This document shows positions 43,937-52,959 of a stretch of DNA of 64,000 nt, one piece after another. A program made the translations under genes and the position numbers. Position 1 is the first letter of the stretch. Every line of letters begins with the position of its first letter. The DNA comes from Streptomyces sp. CGMCC 4.7035. Lineage in GTDB: Bacteria > Actinomycetota > Actinomycetes > Streptomycetales > Streptomycetaceae. The notes below the pieces were generated by a model. The model did not search any database. It was not told the origin of the DNA and saw nothing but the letters and a program-made list of their open reading frames with translations. Location of the stretch: NCBI RefSeq assembly GCF_031583065.1, contig NZ_CP134053.1, positions 1,860,001-1,924,000 on the forward strand, read 5' to 3'.

Positions 43937-46900
43937 GTGCACCTCAAGGCCCTGACCCTCCGCGGGTTCAAGTCGTTCGCCTCGGCGACCACGCTCCGGT
44001 TCGAGCCGGGGATCACGTGCGTCGTGGGGCCGAACGGCTCGGGCAAGTCCAACGTCGTGGACGCGCTCAGCTGGGTCATGGGCGAGCAGGGGGCCAAGTC
44101 GCTGCGCGGCGGCAAGATGGAGGACGTCATCTTCGCCGGCACCACCGGGCGCCCGCCGCTCGGCCGCGCCGAGGTGTCCCTCACCATCGACAACTCCGAC
44201 GGGGCCCTCCCGATCGAGTACGCCGAGGTCACCATCACGCGGATCATGTTCCGCAACGGCGGCAGCGAGTACCAGATCAACGGCGACACCTGCCGCCTCC
44301 TCGACATCCAGGAACTCCTGTCCGACTCTGGCATCGGCCGTGAGATGCATGTGATCGTCGGCCAGGGCCAGCTCGACTCCGTGCTGCACGCCGATCCCAT
44401 GGGCCGCCGCGCCTTCATCGAAGAGGCCGCGGGTGTGCTCAAGCACCGCAAGCGCAAGGAGAAGGCGCTCAGGAAACTGGACGCCATGCAGGCGAACCTC
44501 GCCCGCGTCCAGGACCTGACCGACGAACTGCGCCGCCAACTCAAGCCGCTGGGACGGCAGGCGGCGGTCGCCCGCCGGGCCGCCGTGATCCAGGCCGACC
44601 TCCGGGACGCGCGCCTGCGGCTGCTCGCCGACGATCTCGTACGGCTGCGGGAAGCGCTCAAGTCCGAGGTCGCGGACGAGGCCGCGCTCAAGCAGCGCAA
44701 GGAGACCGCCGAGGCCGAGCTGAAGAAGGCGTTGCAGCGCGAGGCACTCCTGGAGGACGAGGTACGGCAGCTGACGCCCCGTCTCCAGCGGGCGCAGCAG
44801 ACCTGGTACGAGCTGTCGCAGCTCGCGGAGCGGGTGCGCGGCACGATCTCGCTGGCCGACGCGCGCGTCAAGAGCGCCACCTCTCAGCCCTCGGAGGAAC
44901 GGCGTGGACGCGACCCCGAGGACATGGAGCGTGAGGCCGCGCGGATCCGTGAGCAGGAGGCCGAACTGGAGGCCGCCCTGGAGGCGGCCGAGCGCGCGCT
45001 GGAGGACACCGTCGCGCACCGGGCCGAGCTGGAACGCGAACTGGCGATCGAGGAGCGGCGCCTGAAGGACGCGGCCCGCGCCATCGCCGACCGCCGCGAG
45101 GGCCTGGCCCGGCTGAACGGGCAGGTGGGCGCGGCCCGTTCGCGCGCGGCCTCCGCCCAGGCCGAGATCGACCGGCTCGCCGCCGCCCGAGACGAGGCGC
45201 AGGAACGTGCCGTCGCCGCCCAGGAGGAGTACGAGGCGCTCAAGTCCGAGGTCGACGGTCTGGACGCGGGTGACGCGGACCTGACGGAGCGGCACGAGGC
45301 GGCGAAGCGGGCCCTCGCCGAGGCGGAGGCGGCTCTGGCGGCGGCCCGCGAGGCGGCCACCGCGGCCGAGCGCAAGCGCGCGGCGGTCGCGGCCCGGCAC
45401 GAGGCCCTCGCCCTGGGCCTGCGCCGCAAGGACGGCACGGGCGCGCTGCTCGGTGCGAGGGGCGCCCTCTCCGGTCTCCTGGGCCCGGCGGCCGAGCTGC
45501 TGTCGGTGACCCCGGGCTACGAAGTCCCGCTCGCGGCGGCCTTCGGCGCGGCCGCGGACGCCGTCGCGGTCAACACACCGGCCTCGGCGGCCGAGGCCAT
45601 CCGTCTGCTGCGCAAGCAGGACGCGGGACGGGCGGCGCTGCTGCTGGCGGGCGCACCGGAGGAACCGGCCGGCGAGCCGCACACCCCCGACTCGGTCGCC
45701 CGACCGGGCCCGGCGCTTCCCGCGGACGCCGTCGGCGGGTTCGGGGACGTGCGAGCCGGGCAGCCCCACGCCCTCGGCGCTTCCCATGCTGATGTGTTTG
45801 CCGGCGAGCCCGCGGACGGGGGGTCCCGTTCCGGCGGGCTTCCCTTCGCGGCCGACCTCGTCCATGGCCCCGCCGAGCTGATGCCCGCCGTACGGCGGCT
45901 GCTGCGCGGCATCGTCGTCGTCGGCACCCTTGAGGACGCCGAGGAACTGGTCTACGCGCGGCCCGACCTGACCGCCGTCACCGCCGAGGGCGATCTCCTC
46001 GGGGCGCACTTCGCGCACGGCGGGTCCGCCGGGGCGCCGAGCCTGCTCGAAGTGCAGGCCTCCGTCGACGAGGCCGCCGCGGAGCTGGAAGAACTCGCCG
46101 TACGGTGCGAGGAGTTGGCTCAGGCCCAGCGGCTGGCGGGGGAGCGCCGCAAGGAGTGTGCCGCGCTCGTGGAGGAGCTGGGGGAGCGGCGGCGGGCTGC
46201 CGAGCGGGAGAAGTCCGCGGTCGCCCAGCAGCTGGGGCGGCTGGCGGGGCAGGCGCGCGGCGCCGCCGGGGAGGCCGAGCGCTCCACCGCCGCCGCAGCG
46301 CGTGCGCAGGAGGCACTGGAGAAGGCACTTCAGGAGGTCGAGGAACTCGCCGAGCGGCTCGCCGTCGCCGAGGAGATGCCGGTCGAGGAGGAGCCCGACA
46401 CCTCCGTGCGCGACCGGCTCGCCGCCGACGGGGCCAACGCGCGGCAGACCGAGATGGAGGCCCGCCTCCAGGTCCGTACGCACGAGGAGCGGGTCAAGGG
46501 CCTGGCCGGCCGGGCCGATGCCCTCGACCGGGGCGCCCGCGCCGAACGCGAGGCACGCGCGCGTGCCGAGCAGCGGCGGGCCCGGCTGCGGCACGAGGCC
46601 GCCGTCGCCGAGGCCGTCGCCTCCGGTGCCCGGCAGCTCCTCGCCCATGTCGAGGTGTCGCTGGGCAGGGCGGACGAGGAGCGCACCGCCGCCGAGGCCG
46701 CCCGGGCCCGACGCGAACAGGAACTCGGAGCGGCCCGCACCGCGGGCCGCGACCTCAAGGCCGAGCTCGACAAGCTCACGGACTCGGTCCACCGCGGAGA
46801 GGTGCTCGGCGCCGAGAAACGGCTGCGCATCGAGCAGCTGGAGACCAAGGCGCTGGAGGAACTCGGTGTCGAACCGGCGGGGCTGATCGCCGACTACGGC

Positions 46901-47638
46901 CCCGACCAGCTCGTACCGCCCTCCCCGCCGGCCGAGGGCGAGGAGCTGCCCGAGGACCCGGATCACCCGCGCAACCAGCCGAAGCCGTTCGTCCGCGCGG
47001 AGCAGGAGAAGCGGCTCAAGGCCGCCGAGCGGGCCTACCAGCAGCTCGGCAAGGTCAACCCGCTCGCCCTGGAGGAGTTCGCGGCGCTGGAGGAACGGCA
47101 CAAGTTCCTCAGCGAGCAGCTGGAGGACCTGAAGAAGACCCGTGCCGACCTGCTTCAGGTGGTGAAGGAGGTCGACGAGCGCGTCGAGCAGGTCTTCACC
47201 GAGGCGTACCGGGACACGGCGCGCGAGTTCGAGGGCGTCTTCAGCCGGCTGTTCCCGGGCGGCGAGGGGCGGCTGATCCTCACCGACCCGGACAACATGC
47301 TCACCACGGGCGTCGACGTCGAGGCGCGGCCCCCGGGCAAGAAGGTCAAGCGGCTCTCCCTGCTCTCCGGCGGTGAGCGGTCGCTGACCGCCGTCGCGCT
47401 GCTTGTGTCGATCTTCAAGGCGCGTCCCAGTCCGTTCTACGTCATGGACGAGGTCGAGGCGGCACTCGACGACACCAACCTCCAGCGGCTGATCCGCATC
47501 ATGCAGGAGCTGCAGGAGGCCTCGCAGCTGATCGTGATCACGCACCAGAAGCGGACGATGGAGGTCGCCGACGCGCTGTACGGCGTCTCCATGCAGGGCG
47601 ACGGTGTGTCGAAGGTCATCTCCCAGCGACTTCGCTAG
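43937..47638 (+). CDS. smc: Chromosome segregation ATPase SMC
   Basis: This 1233-residue condensin subunit works with ScpA and ScpB in chromosome organisation. Head, N-terminal half: VHLKALTLRGFKSFASAT and Walker A GPNGSGKSNVVDALSW. Two long coiled coils flank a hinge at about residues 500-680. Head, C-terminal half: signature LLSGGERSLTAVALL, Walker B SPFYVMDEVEAALDDTN, and D-loop. The hinge contains an unusual insert of about 70 low-complexity residues near 568-638 (GEPHTPDSVARPGP and ADVFAGEPADGGSRSGG). GTG 43937 is the start. It is followed by glcP with its own promoter. Confidence 0.97.
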   Translation: MHLKALTLRGFKSFASATTLRFEPGITCVVGPNGSGKSNVVDALSWVMGEQGAKSLRGGKMEDVIFAGTTGRPPLGRAEVSLTIDNSDGALPIEYAEVTITRIMFRNGGSEYQINGDTCRLLDIQELLSDSGIGREMHVIVGQGQLDSVLHADPMGRRAFIEEAAGVLKHRKRKEKALRKLDAMQANLARVQDLTDELRRQLKPLGRQAAVARRAAVIQADLRDARLRLLADDLVRLREALKSEVADEAALKQRKETAEAELKKALQREALLEDEVRQLTPRLQRAQQTWYELSQLAERVRGTISLADARVKSATSQPSEERRGRDPEDMEREAARIREQEAELEAALEAAERALEDTVAHRAELERELAIEERRLKDAARAIADRREGLARLNGQVGAARSRAASAQAEIDRLAAARDEAQERAVAAQEEYEALKSEVDGLDAGDADLTERHEAAKRALAEAEAALAAAREAATAAERKRAAVAARHEALALGLRRKDGTGALLGARGALSGLLGPAAELLSVTPGYEVPLAAAFGAAADAVAVNTPASAAEAIRLLRKQDAGRAALLLAGAPEEPAGEPHTPDSVARPGPALPADAVGGFGDVRAGQPHALGASHADVFAGEPADGGSRSGGLPFAADLVHGPAELMPAVRRLLRGIVVVGTLEDAEELVYARPDLTAVTAEGDLLGAHFAHGGSAGAPSLLEVQASVDEAAAELEELAVRCEELAQAQRLAGERRKECAALVEELGERRRAAEREKSAVAQQLGRLAGQARGAAGEAERSTAAAARAQEALEKALQEVEELAERLAVAEEMPVEEEPDTSVRDRLAADGANARQTEMEARLQVRTHEERVKGLAGRADALDRGARAEREARARAEQRRARLRHEAAVAEAVASGARQLLAHVEVSLGRADEERTAAEAARARREQELGAARTAGRDLKAELDKLTDSVHRGEVLGAEKRLRIEQLETKALEELGVEPAGLIADYGPDQLVPPSPPAEGEELPEDPDHPRNQPKPFVRAEQEKRLKAAERAYQQLGKVNPLALEEFAALEERHKFLSEQLEDLKKTRADLLQVVKEVDERVEQVFTEAYRDTAREFEGVFSRLFPGGEGRLILTDPDNMLTTGVDVEARPPGKKVKRLSLLSGGERSLTAVALLVSIFKARPSPFYVMDEVEAALDDTNLQRLIRIMQELQEASQLIVITHQKRTMEVADALYGVSMQGDGVSKVISQRLR

Positions 47639-47742
47639 ATGCGTGCTACGTACACCGGTCGCCACCTGCAACTTTCTCGGTGACTTCACTTCTTGAACGA
47701 AATTCCTGCACGCCGTGCCTCGAAGCTCACACTCAAGGCCCG

Positions 47743-47797
47743 TTGACTTCGAAACTTGAAGGCATAGGGTCTGCTGCGTTGCTTTTACCTTCAGGTA
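47743..47797 (+). promoter_or_regulatory. Probable glcP promoter and nearby repeats
   Basis: TTGACT (47743-47748) and TAGGGT (47765-47770) with a 16-base spacer fit a vegetative Streptomyces promoter. The word ACTTGAA or close variants recurs around it (near 47690 as CTTGAAC, 47754, and as CTACTTGAG near 47801). A small dyad, TACCT-TC-AGGTA, lies at 47786-47797 and could be an operator. Confidence 0.6.
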
Positions 47798-47859
47798 TCG
47801 CTACTTGAGAGGGATCGCCCCCCATCCGGCAGTGTTGCCGGTGGCCCGAGGAGTTTCAC

Positions 47860-49278
47860 GTGACCAGCACAGCGCAGGCACCCCAGCCAGGAGCCAGGAC
47901 GGCTCACCCCGAACATCTCGGGCATGTCATCTTCATCGCGGCGGCGGCTGCGATGGGCGGTTTCCTCTTCGGCTACGACAGCTCCGTGATCAACGGCGCC
48001 GTCGAAGCCATCCGGGACCGCTACGACATCGGCTCCGCGGCGCTGGCCCAGGTCATCGCCATCGCCCTGATCGGCTGCGCCATCGGCGCCGCAAGCGCGG
48101 GCCGCATGGCCGACCGCATCGGCCGCATCAGGGTCATGCAGATCGCCGCCGTGCTGTTCACCGTCAGCGCCGTCGGCTCGGCGCTGCCCTTCGCGCTGTG
48201 GGACTTCGCCCTGTGGCGCGTCGTCGGCGGCTTCGCCATCGGCATGGCCTCGGTCATCGGCCCCGCCTACATAGCCGAGGTCGCCCCGCCCGCCTACCGC
48301 GGTCGCCTCGGTTCCTTCCAGCAGGCCGCGATCGTCATCGGCATCGCCATCTCGCAGCTGGTCAACTGGGGTCTGCTCAACGCGGTCGGCGGCGACCAGC
48401 GCGGCAAGCTCATGGGCTTGGAAGCCTGGCAGGTCATGCTCGGCGTCATGGTCGTCCCGGCCGTCCTCTACGGCCTGCTCTCCTTCGCGATCCCCGAGTC
48501 CCCGCGCTTCCTGATCTCCGTCGGCAAGCGGGACCGCGCCCGCGAGATCCTTGCCGAGGTCGAGGGCCAGGGTCTCGACCTGGACGCCCGCGTCGCCGAG
48601 ATCGAGCACGCCATGAACAGTGAGCACAAGTCCACCTTCAAGGACCTGCTCGGCGGTGGCTTCTTCTTCAAGCCGATCGTCTGGATCGGCATCGGCCTCT
48701 CGGTCTTCCAGCAGTTCGTCGGCATCAACGTCGCGTTCTACTACTCCTCGACGCTGTGGCAGTCGGTCGGCGTCGACCCGACGGACTCGTTCTTCTACTC
48801 CTTCACGACATCGATCATCAACATCGTCGGCACCGTGATCGCGGTGATCTTCGTGGACCGCATCGGCCGCAAGCCGCTCGCCCTCATCGGGTCCATCGGC
48901 ATGGCGGTCGGCCTCGCCCTGGAGGCCTGGGCGTTCTCCTACCACCTCGTCGACGGCAAGCTGCCTGCCACCCAGGGCTGGATGGCCCTGATCGCCGCCC
49001 ATGTGTTCGTCCTCTTCTTCGCCCTGTCCTGGGGTGTGGTCGTCTGGGTCATGCTCGGCGAGATGTTCCCGAACAAGATCCGTGCCGCCGCCCTGGGCGT
49101 GGCCGCCGCGGCGCAGTGGATCGCCAACTGGGCCATCACCGCGAGCTTCCCGTCGCTGGCCGACTGGAACCTCTCGGTGACCTACGTGATCTACGCGGTC
49201 TTCGCCGCGCTCTCCATCCCGTTCGTCCTGAAGTTCGTCAAGGAGACGAAGGGCAAGGCCCTGGAGGAGATGGGCTGA
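47860..49278 (+). CDS. glcP: Sugar:proton symporter, probable glucose permease
   Basis: This 472-residue MFS sugar transporter has 12 predicted membrane helices. Sugar-porter signatures are GGFLFGYDSSVINGAVEAI (helix 1), GRMADRIGRIRVM (loop 2-3), PESPRFLI (after helix 6), QQFVGINVAFYYSSTLW (helix 7) and PNKIRAAALG. In S. coelicolor the glucose permease GlcP1 is encoded right after smc, so the position supports this name. It would supply glucose to glucose kinase and carbon control. The GTG at 47860 opens the frame; GAGGAG lies 10 bases upstream. Confidence 0.92.
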   Translation: MTSTAQAPQPGARTAHPEHLGHVIFIAAAAAMGGFLFGYDSSVINGAVEAIRDRYDIGSAALAQVIAIALIGCAIGAASAGRMADRIGRIRVMQIAAVLFTVSAVGSALPFALWDFALWRVVGGFAIGMASVIGPAYIAEVAPPAYRGRLGSFQQAAIVIGIAISQLVNWGLLNAVGGDQRGKLMGLEAWQVMLGVMVVPAVLYGLLSFAIPESPRFLISVGKRDRAREILAEVEGQGLDLDARVAEIEHAMNSEHKSTFKDLLGGGFFFKPIVWIGIGLSVFQQFVGINVAFYYSSTLWQSVGVDPTDSFFYSFTTSIINIVGTVIAVIFVDRIGRKPLALIGSIGMAVGLALEAWAFSYHLVDGKLPATQGWMALIAAHVFVLFFALSWGVVVWVMLGEMFPNKIRAAALGVAAAAQWIANWAITASFPSLADWNLSVTYVIYAVFAALSIPFVLKFVKETKGKALEEMG

Positions 49279-49344
49279 GTCCGCCCATCGCTTCGAGCTC
49301 GAGGAGAAGGGCCAAGACCCCGCTGCCCCTCTCCTCGGATCCTG

Positions 49345-49383
49345 CCCCCGCCCGGCTCGGCCACCGCCCGAGCCGGGCGGGGG
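49345..49383. terminator. Bidirectional terminator between glcP and LLM gene
   Basis: A 16-bp perfect stem (CCCCCGCCCGGCTCGG at 49345-49360 with 49368-49383) and a 7-base loop lie between convergent stops at 49278 and 49418. Confidence 0.88.
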
Positions 49384-49417
49384 TGTAGGGGTGAGAGAGG
49401 CGTGATGACCGGGAGGG

Positions 49418-50389
49418 TCAGCCTTCCAGGCGGGGGAGCACGTTCTCGCAGAACAGGTGCAGACTGCGCCAGCCCTCGTCGAGGGGCATCCCGCCCGACA
49501 GCGGGTGCAGGACGTGATTGTCCAGGCCGAGGCCCACGCACTCGTCGGGCGTCAGAATCCGGTACACACCCTCCGCGCGCAGCTCGTCCACCGTCGTGGC
49601 CGCCGACCGCACCGCCGAGCGGATGTCGCCGGACTGCCAGGAGGCGTACGTCCGCGCCTCGTGCAGGAAGTGCTCGCCGTACTGCGCCCAGGCCCGGTCC
49701 GGGTCCTCGGCGATGTGCAGCAGCGGGGTCTCGGCGGCCGGCATCATCGTCCAGCCCTCGGTGCCGTACTCGACGAGCCGCTCCTTGTAATACGCCTCCA
49801 GCTCCGGAAGATGCGCACTCGGGAAGAAGGGCAGGCCCAGACGCGCGGCGCGGCGGGCCGCCGCCTTCGAGGAGCCGCCGACCAGCAACAGGGGGTGCGG
49901 ACGGGTGTACGGGCGCGGCGTGACGCATACCGTGCGGCCCCGGTACGGGAACTCCTCGCCGGTCCACGCCTTCAGTACGGTCTCCAGAAGCTCGTCCTGG
50001 AGCGCGCCGCGCCGCTTCCACTCGACGCCGAAGAGGGCGTACTCCTCGGGCCGGTAGCCGATGCCCGCGACGGTGACCAGCCGGCCGCCGCTGAGCAGGT
50101 CAAGGACGGCGATGTCCTCCGCCAGCCGCAGCGGGTCGTGCAGCGGGCCGATGACCGCGGACACGGTCACCGCCAGCCGCCGGGTGGCGCCGAAGACCGC
50201 GCCCGCGAAGGCGAACGGCGACGGCAGCCAGTTGTTCGCGACCCCGTGGTGCTCCTCCGTCTGCACGGTGGTGATCCCGTGGTCGTCGGCGTACGCGGCC
50301 ATCTCCACAGCGGCCCGGTACCGGGCACTCAGCGACGCGGGCGTGGCGCCGGGCTCGACGAGGTTGAAACGTACGACCGTGACGGGCAT
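49418..50389 (-). CDS. LLM-class flavin- or F420-dependent oxidoreductase
   Basis: This 323-residue TIM-barrel enzyme is of the luciferase-like monooxygenase class. Features are MAAYADDHGITTVQTEEHH, RRLAVTVSAVIGPLHDPLRLAEDIAVLDLLSGGRLVTVAGIGYRPEEYALFG (the family hallmark), and HPLLLVGGSSKAAARRAARLG. The class includes FMN-dependent monooxygenases and F420-dependent reductases, and sequence alone does not decide. cofC in this window shows the strain can make F420. The substrate is unknown. It is divergent from ftsY across 136 bp. Confidence 0.9.
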   Translation of the reverse strand: MPVTVVRFNLVEPGATPASLSARYRAAVEMAAYADDHGITTVQTEEHHGVANNWLPSPFAFAGAVFGATRRLAVTVSAVIGPLHDPLRLAEDIAVLDLLSGGRLVTVAGIGYRPEEYALFGVEWKRRGALQDELLETVLKAWTGEEFPYRGRTVCVTPRPYTRPHPLLLVGGSSKAAARRAARLGLPFFPSAHLPELEAYYKERLVEYGTEGWTMMPAAETPLLHIAEDPDRAWAQYGEHFLHEARTYASWQSGDIRSAVRSAATTVDELRAEGVYRILTPDECVGLGLDNHVLHPLSGGMPLDEGWRSLHLFCENVLPRLEG

Positions 50390-50525
50390 GGGAAAGCCCC
50401 CTTCGCCTTCGCCGGGCGGGTGTGCAGAGGGACGGTAGCTGACGAAGCGTCAGACAAACAGGGGTACGGACGCCCGGAGTCGCCGCCGAACGACCCGGTG
50501 CCTGGTCGCGCATACTGGACCCGTT

Positions 50526-51728
50526 ATGGAATTCGTCATCCTTGCTGTAGTCATCGCCGTGGTCCTGTTCGGCGCGCTCGGCGGGCTCCTCATCAGCAGT
50601 CGGCGCAAGAAGCCACTGCCCCCGGCGCCCCCCACGACGCCCGACATCACCGCCCCTCCGGCCGAGCCGCACGTCGGCGACGAGGCCGAGACACCGCGCG
50701 ACGAGGAACGCCGGACGATCGAGGAGGTGGATCTCCCAGAGGGCGCCGCTCCCGTCGCCCTCGAGGAGCCGCCCACGATCGAGGCGCCTCCGATCGAGAT
50801 CCCCGAGCCCACCGCCGGCCGGCTGATCCGTCTGCGCGCCCGCCTCTCCCGATCGCAGAACGCGCTCGGCAAGGGGCTGCTCACCCTCCTGTCGCGCGAG
50901 CACCTCGACGACGAGACCTGGGAGGAGATCGAGGACACGCTGCTCACCGCCGACGTCGGCGTGCAGCCCACCCAGGAGCTGGTCGACCGGCTGCGCGAGC
51001 GGGTGAAGGTGCTCGGCACCCGCACGCCCGACGACCTGCGCGGACTGCTGCGTGAGGAGCTGCTCACGCTGGTCGGCCCCGGCATGGACCGCACCGTGCG
51101 GACCGAGCCCGAGGCCAGCAAGCCCGGCATCGTGATGGTCGTCGGTGTCAACGGCACCGGCAAGACCACCACCACCGGCAAGCTCGCCCGCGTGCTCGTG
51201 GCCGACGGCCGCACCGTCGTCCTAGGCGCCGCGGACACCTTCCGCGCCGCCGCCGCCGACCAGCTGCAGACCTGGGGCGAGCGGGTCGGCGCGTACACCG
51301 TGCGCGGCCCGGAGGGCGGCGACCCCGCCTCCGTCGCCTTCGACGCGGTCAAGGAAGGCAAGGAGATGGGCTACGACGTCGTGCTCATCGACACGGCGGG
51401 GCGTCTGCACACCAAGACCGGCCTCATGGACGAGCTGGGCAAGGTCAAGCGCGTCGTCGAGAAGCACGCCCCGCTCGACGAGGTGCTGCTCGTCCTCGAC
51501 GCCACGACCGGGCAGAACGGCCTCGTGCAGGCCCGTGTCTTCGCCGAGGTCGTCGACATCACCGGCATCGTGCTCACCAAGCTCGACGGCACGGCGAAGG
51601 GCGGCATCGTCGTCGCGGTCCAGCGGGAGCTGGGCGTGCCGGTCAAGCTGGTCGGTCTCGGCGAGGGCGCCGACGACCTGGCGCCGTTCGAGCCGGAAGC
51701 GTTCGTGGATGCGCTTATCGGCGACTGA
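50526..51728 (+). CDS. ftsY: Signal recognition particle receptor FtsY
   Basis: This 400-residue SRP receptor docks ribosome-Ffh complexes to the Sec translocon. The N-terminus is a membrane helix (MEFVILAVVIAVVLFGALGG), as in other actinobacteria, followed by a Pro/Glu-rich acidic linker. The NG domain has GVNGTGKTTTTGKLA (G1), DTFRAAAADQL, DTAGRLHTKTGLMDEL (G3), TKLDGTAKGG (G4) and GLGEGADDLAPF (G5 region). ffh is encoded 7.5 kb further on. A terminator follows at 51770. Confidence 0.97.
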   Translation: MEFVILAVVIAVVLFGALGGLLISSRRKKPLPPAPPTTPDITAPPAEPHVGDEAETPRDEERRTIEEVDLPEGAAPVALEEPPTIEAPPIEIPEPTAGRLIRLRARLSRSQNALGKGLLTLLSREHLDDETWEEIEDTLLTADVGVQPTQELVDRLRERVKVLGTRTPDDLRGLLREELLTLVGPGMDRTVRTEPEASKPGIVMVVGVNGTGKTTTTGKLARVLVADGRTVVLGAADTFRAAAADQLQTWGERVGAYTVRGPEGGDPASVAFDAVKEGKEMGYDVVLIDTAGRLHTKTGLMDELGKVKRVVEKHAPLDEVLLVLDATTGQNGLVQARVFAEVVDITGIVLTKLDGTAKGGIVVAVQRELGVPVKLVGLGEGADDLAPFEPEAFVDALIGD

Positions 51729-51769
51729 GCGTACGCACGTGTGCGGTGCGTACGTGGTCGTATCCGGGC

Positions 51770-51808
51770 AAGGGCCCCACTCCCTGGTGCAGAGGGAGCG
51801 GGGCCCTT
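51770..51808. terminator. Terminator between ftsY and the primase-like gene
   Basis: A 16-position stem with one mismatch (AAGGGCCCCACTCCCT at 51770-51785, 51793-51808) and a 7-base loop separates the convergent genes ending at 51728 and 51850. Confidence 0.85.
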
Positions 51809-51849
51809 CGCTGTTGCCGGTCCGGCGGACGGGACTTTCGCAACAGGCC

Positions 51850-52512
51850 CTATGCCCGTGACCGGTGCGCCACGTACGCCAGCGTGCCGATCAGCAGACG
51901 TGCGGCCGGTGGCTCCGTCGCCGAGTCGAGGGAGGGGGAGCGGAGCCAGCGGACCGGGCCCAGACCGCCGCGGTCCGAGGGCGGGGCCGTGATGTGGGAG
52001 CCCGGGCCCAGGGCGTGCAGGTCGAGGGACGCGTCGTCCCACGCCATCCGGTAGAGCAGCTCGGGCAGCTCGGCCGTGGAGCCTGGGGCGACGAAGAAGT
52101 GGGCGCGGCCGTCCGGGGTGGCCGTCACCGGGCCGAGCGGGAGTCCCATGCGTTCGAGGCGGACCAGTGCGCGCCGCCCGGCCGCCTCGGCGACCTCGAT
52201 CACATCGAACGCACGGCCGACCGGCAGCATCACCGCGGCGCCCGGCACCTCGGCCCAGGCCTCGGTCGCCTCGTCGAGCGTGGCGCCGGCCCGCACGACG
52301 GGCGCGAAGTCCAGCGGATGCGCGCCGGGCACGGCACAGTCCGCCCTGCCGCACGAGCATGCCCCCGCGGCCGCCCGTGCGCCGGGCACCACGTCCCAGC
52401 CCCACAAGCCCGTGTACTCCGCCACGGCGAGGCAGTCCGACGAGCGGCTCCGGCGTCGTGCGCCGGGCCGGATTTCGCGGATTCCCCGCGTACCGCCGAT
52501 CGTGAAGCCCAT
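51850..52512 (-). CDS. Bifunctional DNA primase/polymerase N-terminal-like protein
   Basis: This 220-residue protein is usually annotated as a primase/polymerase (prim-pol) N-terminal domain. Recognisable parts are AVAEYTGLWGWDVVPGARA, the Cys-rich motif CSCGRADCAVPGAHPLDF typical of this domain, and PGAAVMLPVGRAFDVIEV, VRLERMGLPLGPVTATPDGRAHFFV and GPGSHITAPPS. No helicase partner follows, so it is a stand-alone short form whose polymerase activity is unproven. The ATG 52512 is preceded by GGAGGGGG. The nsdA gene lies divergently 447 bp away. Confidence 0.82.
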   Translation of the reverse strand: MGFTIGGTRGIREIRPGARRRSRSSDCLAVAEYTGLWGWDVVPGARAAAGACSCGRADCAVPGAHPLDFAPVVRAGATLDEATEAWAEVPGAAVMLPVGRAFDVIEVAEAAGRRALVRLERMGLPLGPVTATPDGRAHFFVAPGSTAELPELLYRMAWDDASLDLHALGPGSHITAPPSDRGGLGPVRWLRSPSLDSATEPPAARLLIGTLAYVAHRSRA

Positions 52513-52959
52513 GCCCCCTCCAACGGGTCCGGCGTGCCGGTGGTTACGCGACGGAATCAGAAAGTTACCCTGCGTTCCCATCCGTCGTTCGTCGCCCCGG
52601 CTCGGGCGGCGCTCAGTCGCGTCCGGGGTGGTGCGTTCGGCAACGCGCGCCGCCGAGTGCCACGCTCCACCCGCTGCTGTTCGTCATGTGTCAAGTGAAT
52701 CGCGCGGAGGCGACCGTGAGTTCATTCGATGGGGTGGCGAATGGTGGCGTTTCTGGAATCGCCATGGCTGGACGGGTGATCGTAGGATTACTTTGAGTGC
52801 ACGAGTCCTGGGGACGCACGCACTCGTGGGTATGCCGGAGGCAAGTCGGGTTCCCGTCCGAAGGGTGACAAGTGCCGGACGCGGGGCTGTAGGCACCGGC
52901 ATTCTGGTAGGGCTTGGCGCACACAGTGCACAAGTGGTTTCAGGGATGGGGGCGTTCCA
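52513..52959. promoter_or_regulatory. Divergent control region upstream of nsdA
   Basis: This 447-bp gap has no gene that I can support. It contains an inverted repeat CACGAGT (52800-52806) and ACTCGTG (52822-52828) in an AT-richer stretch (GGATTACTTTGAG) that may be an operator of the nsdA promoter. The GTG of nsdA at 52960 is preceded by GGGATGGGGGCG. Confidence 0.5.

Noticed and set aside
43724..47689. 1321-codon antisense ORF over smc
   Set aside because: Its composition is typical of antisense reading of high-GC codons and it has no recognisable domain, whereas smc on the plus strand is complete.
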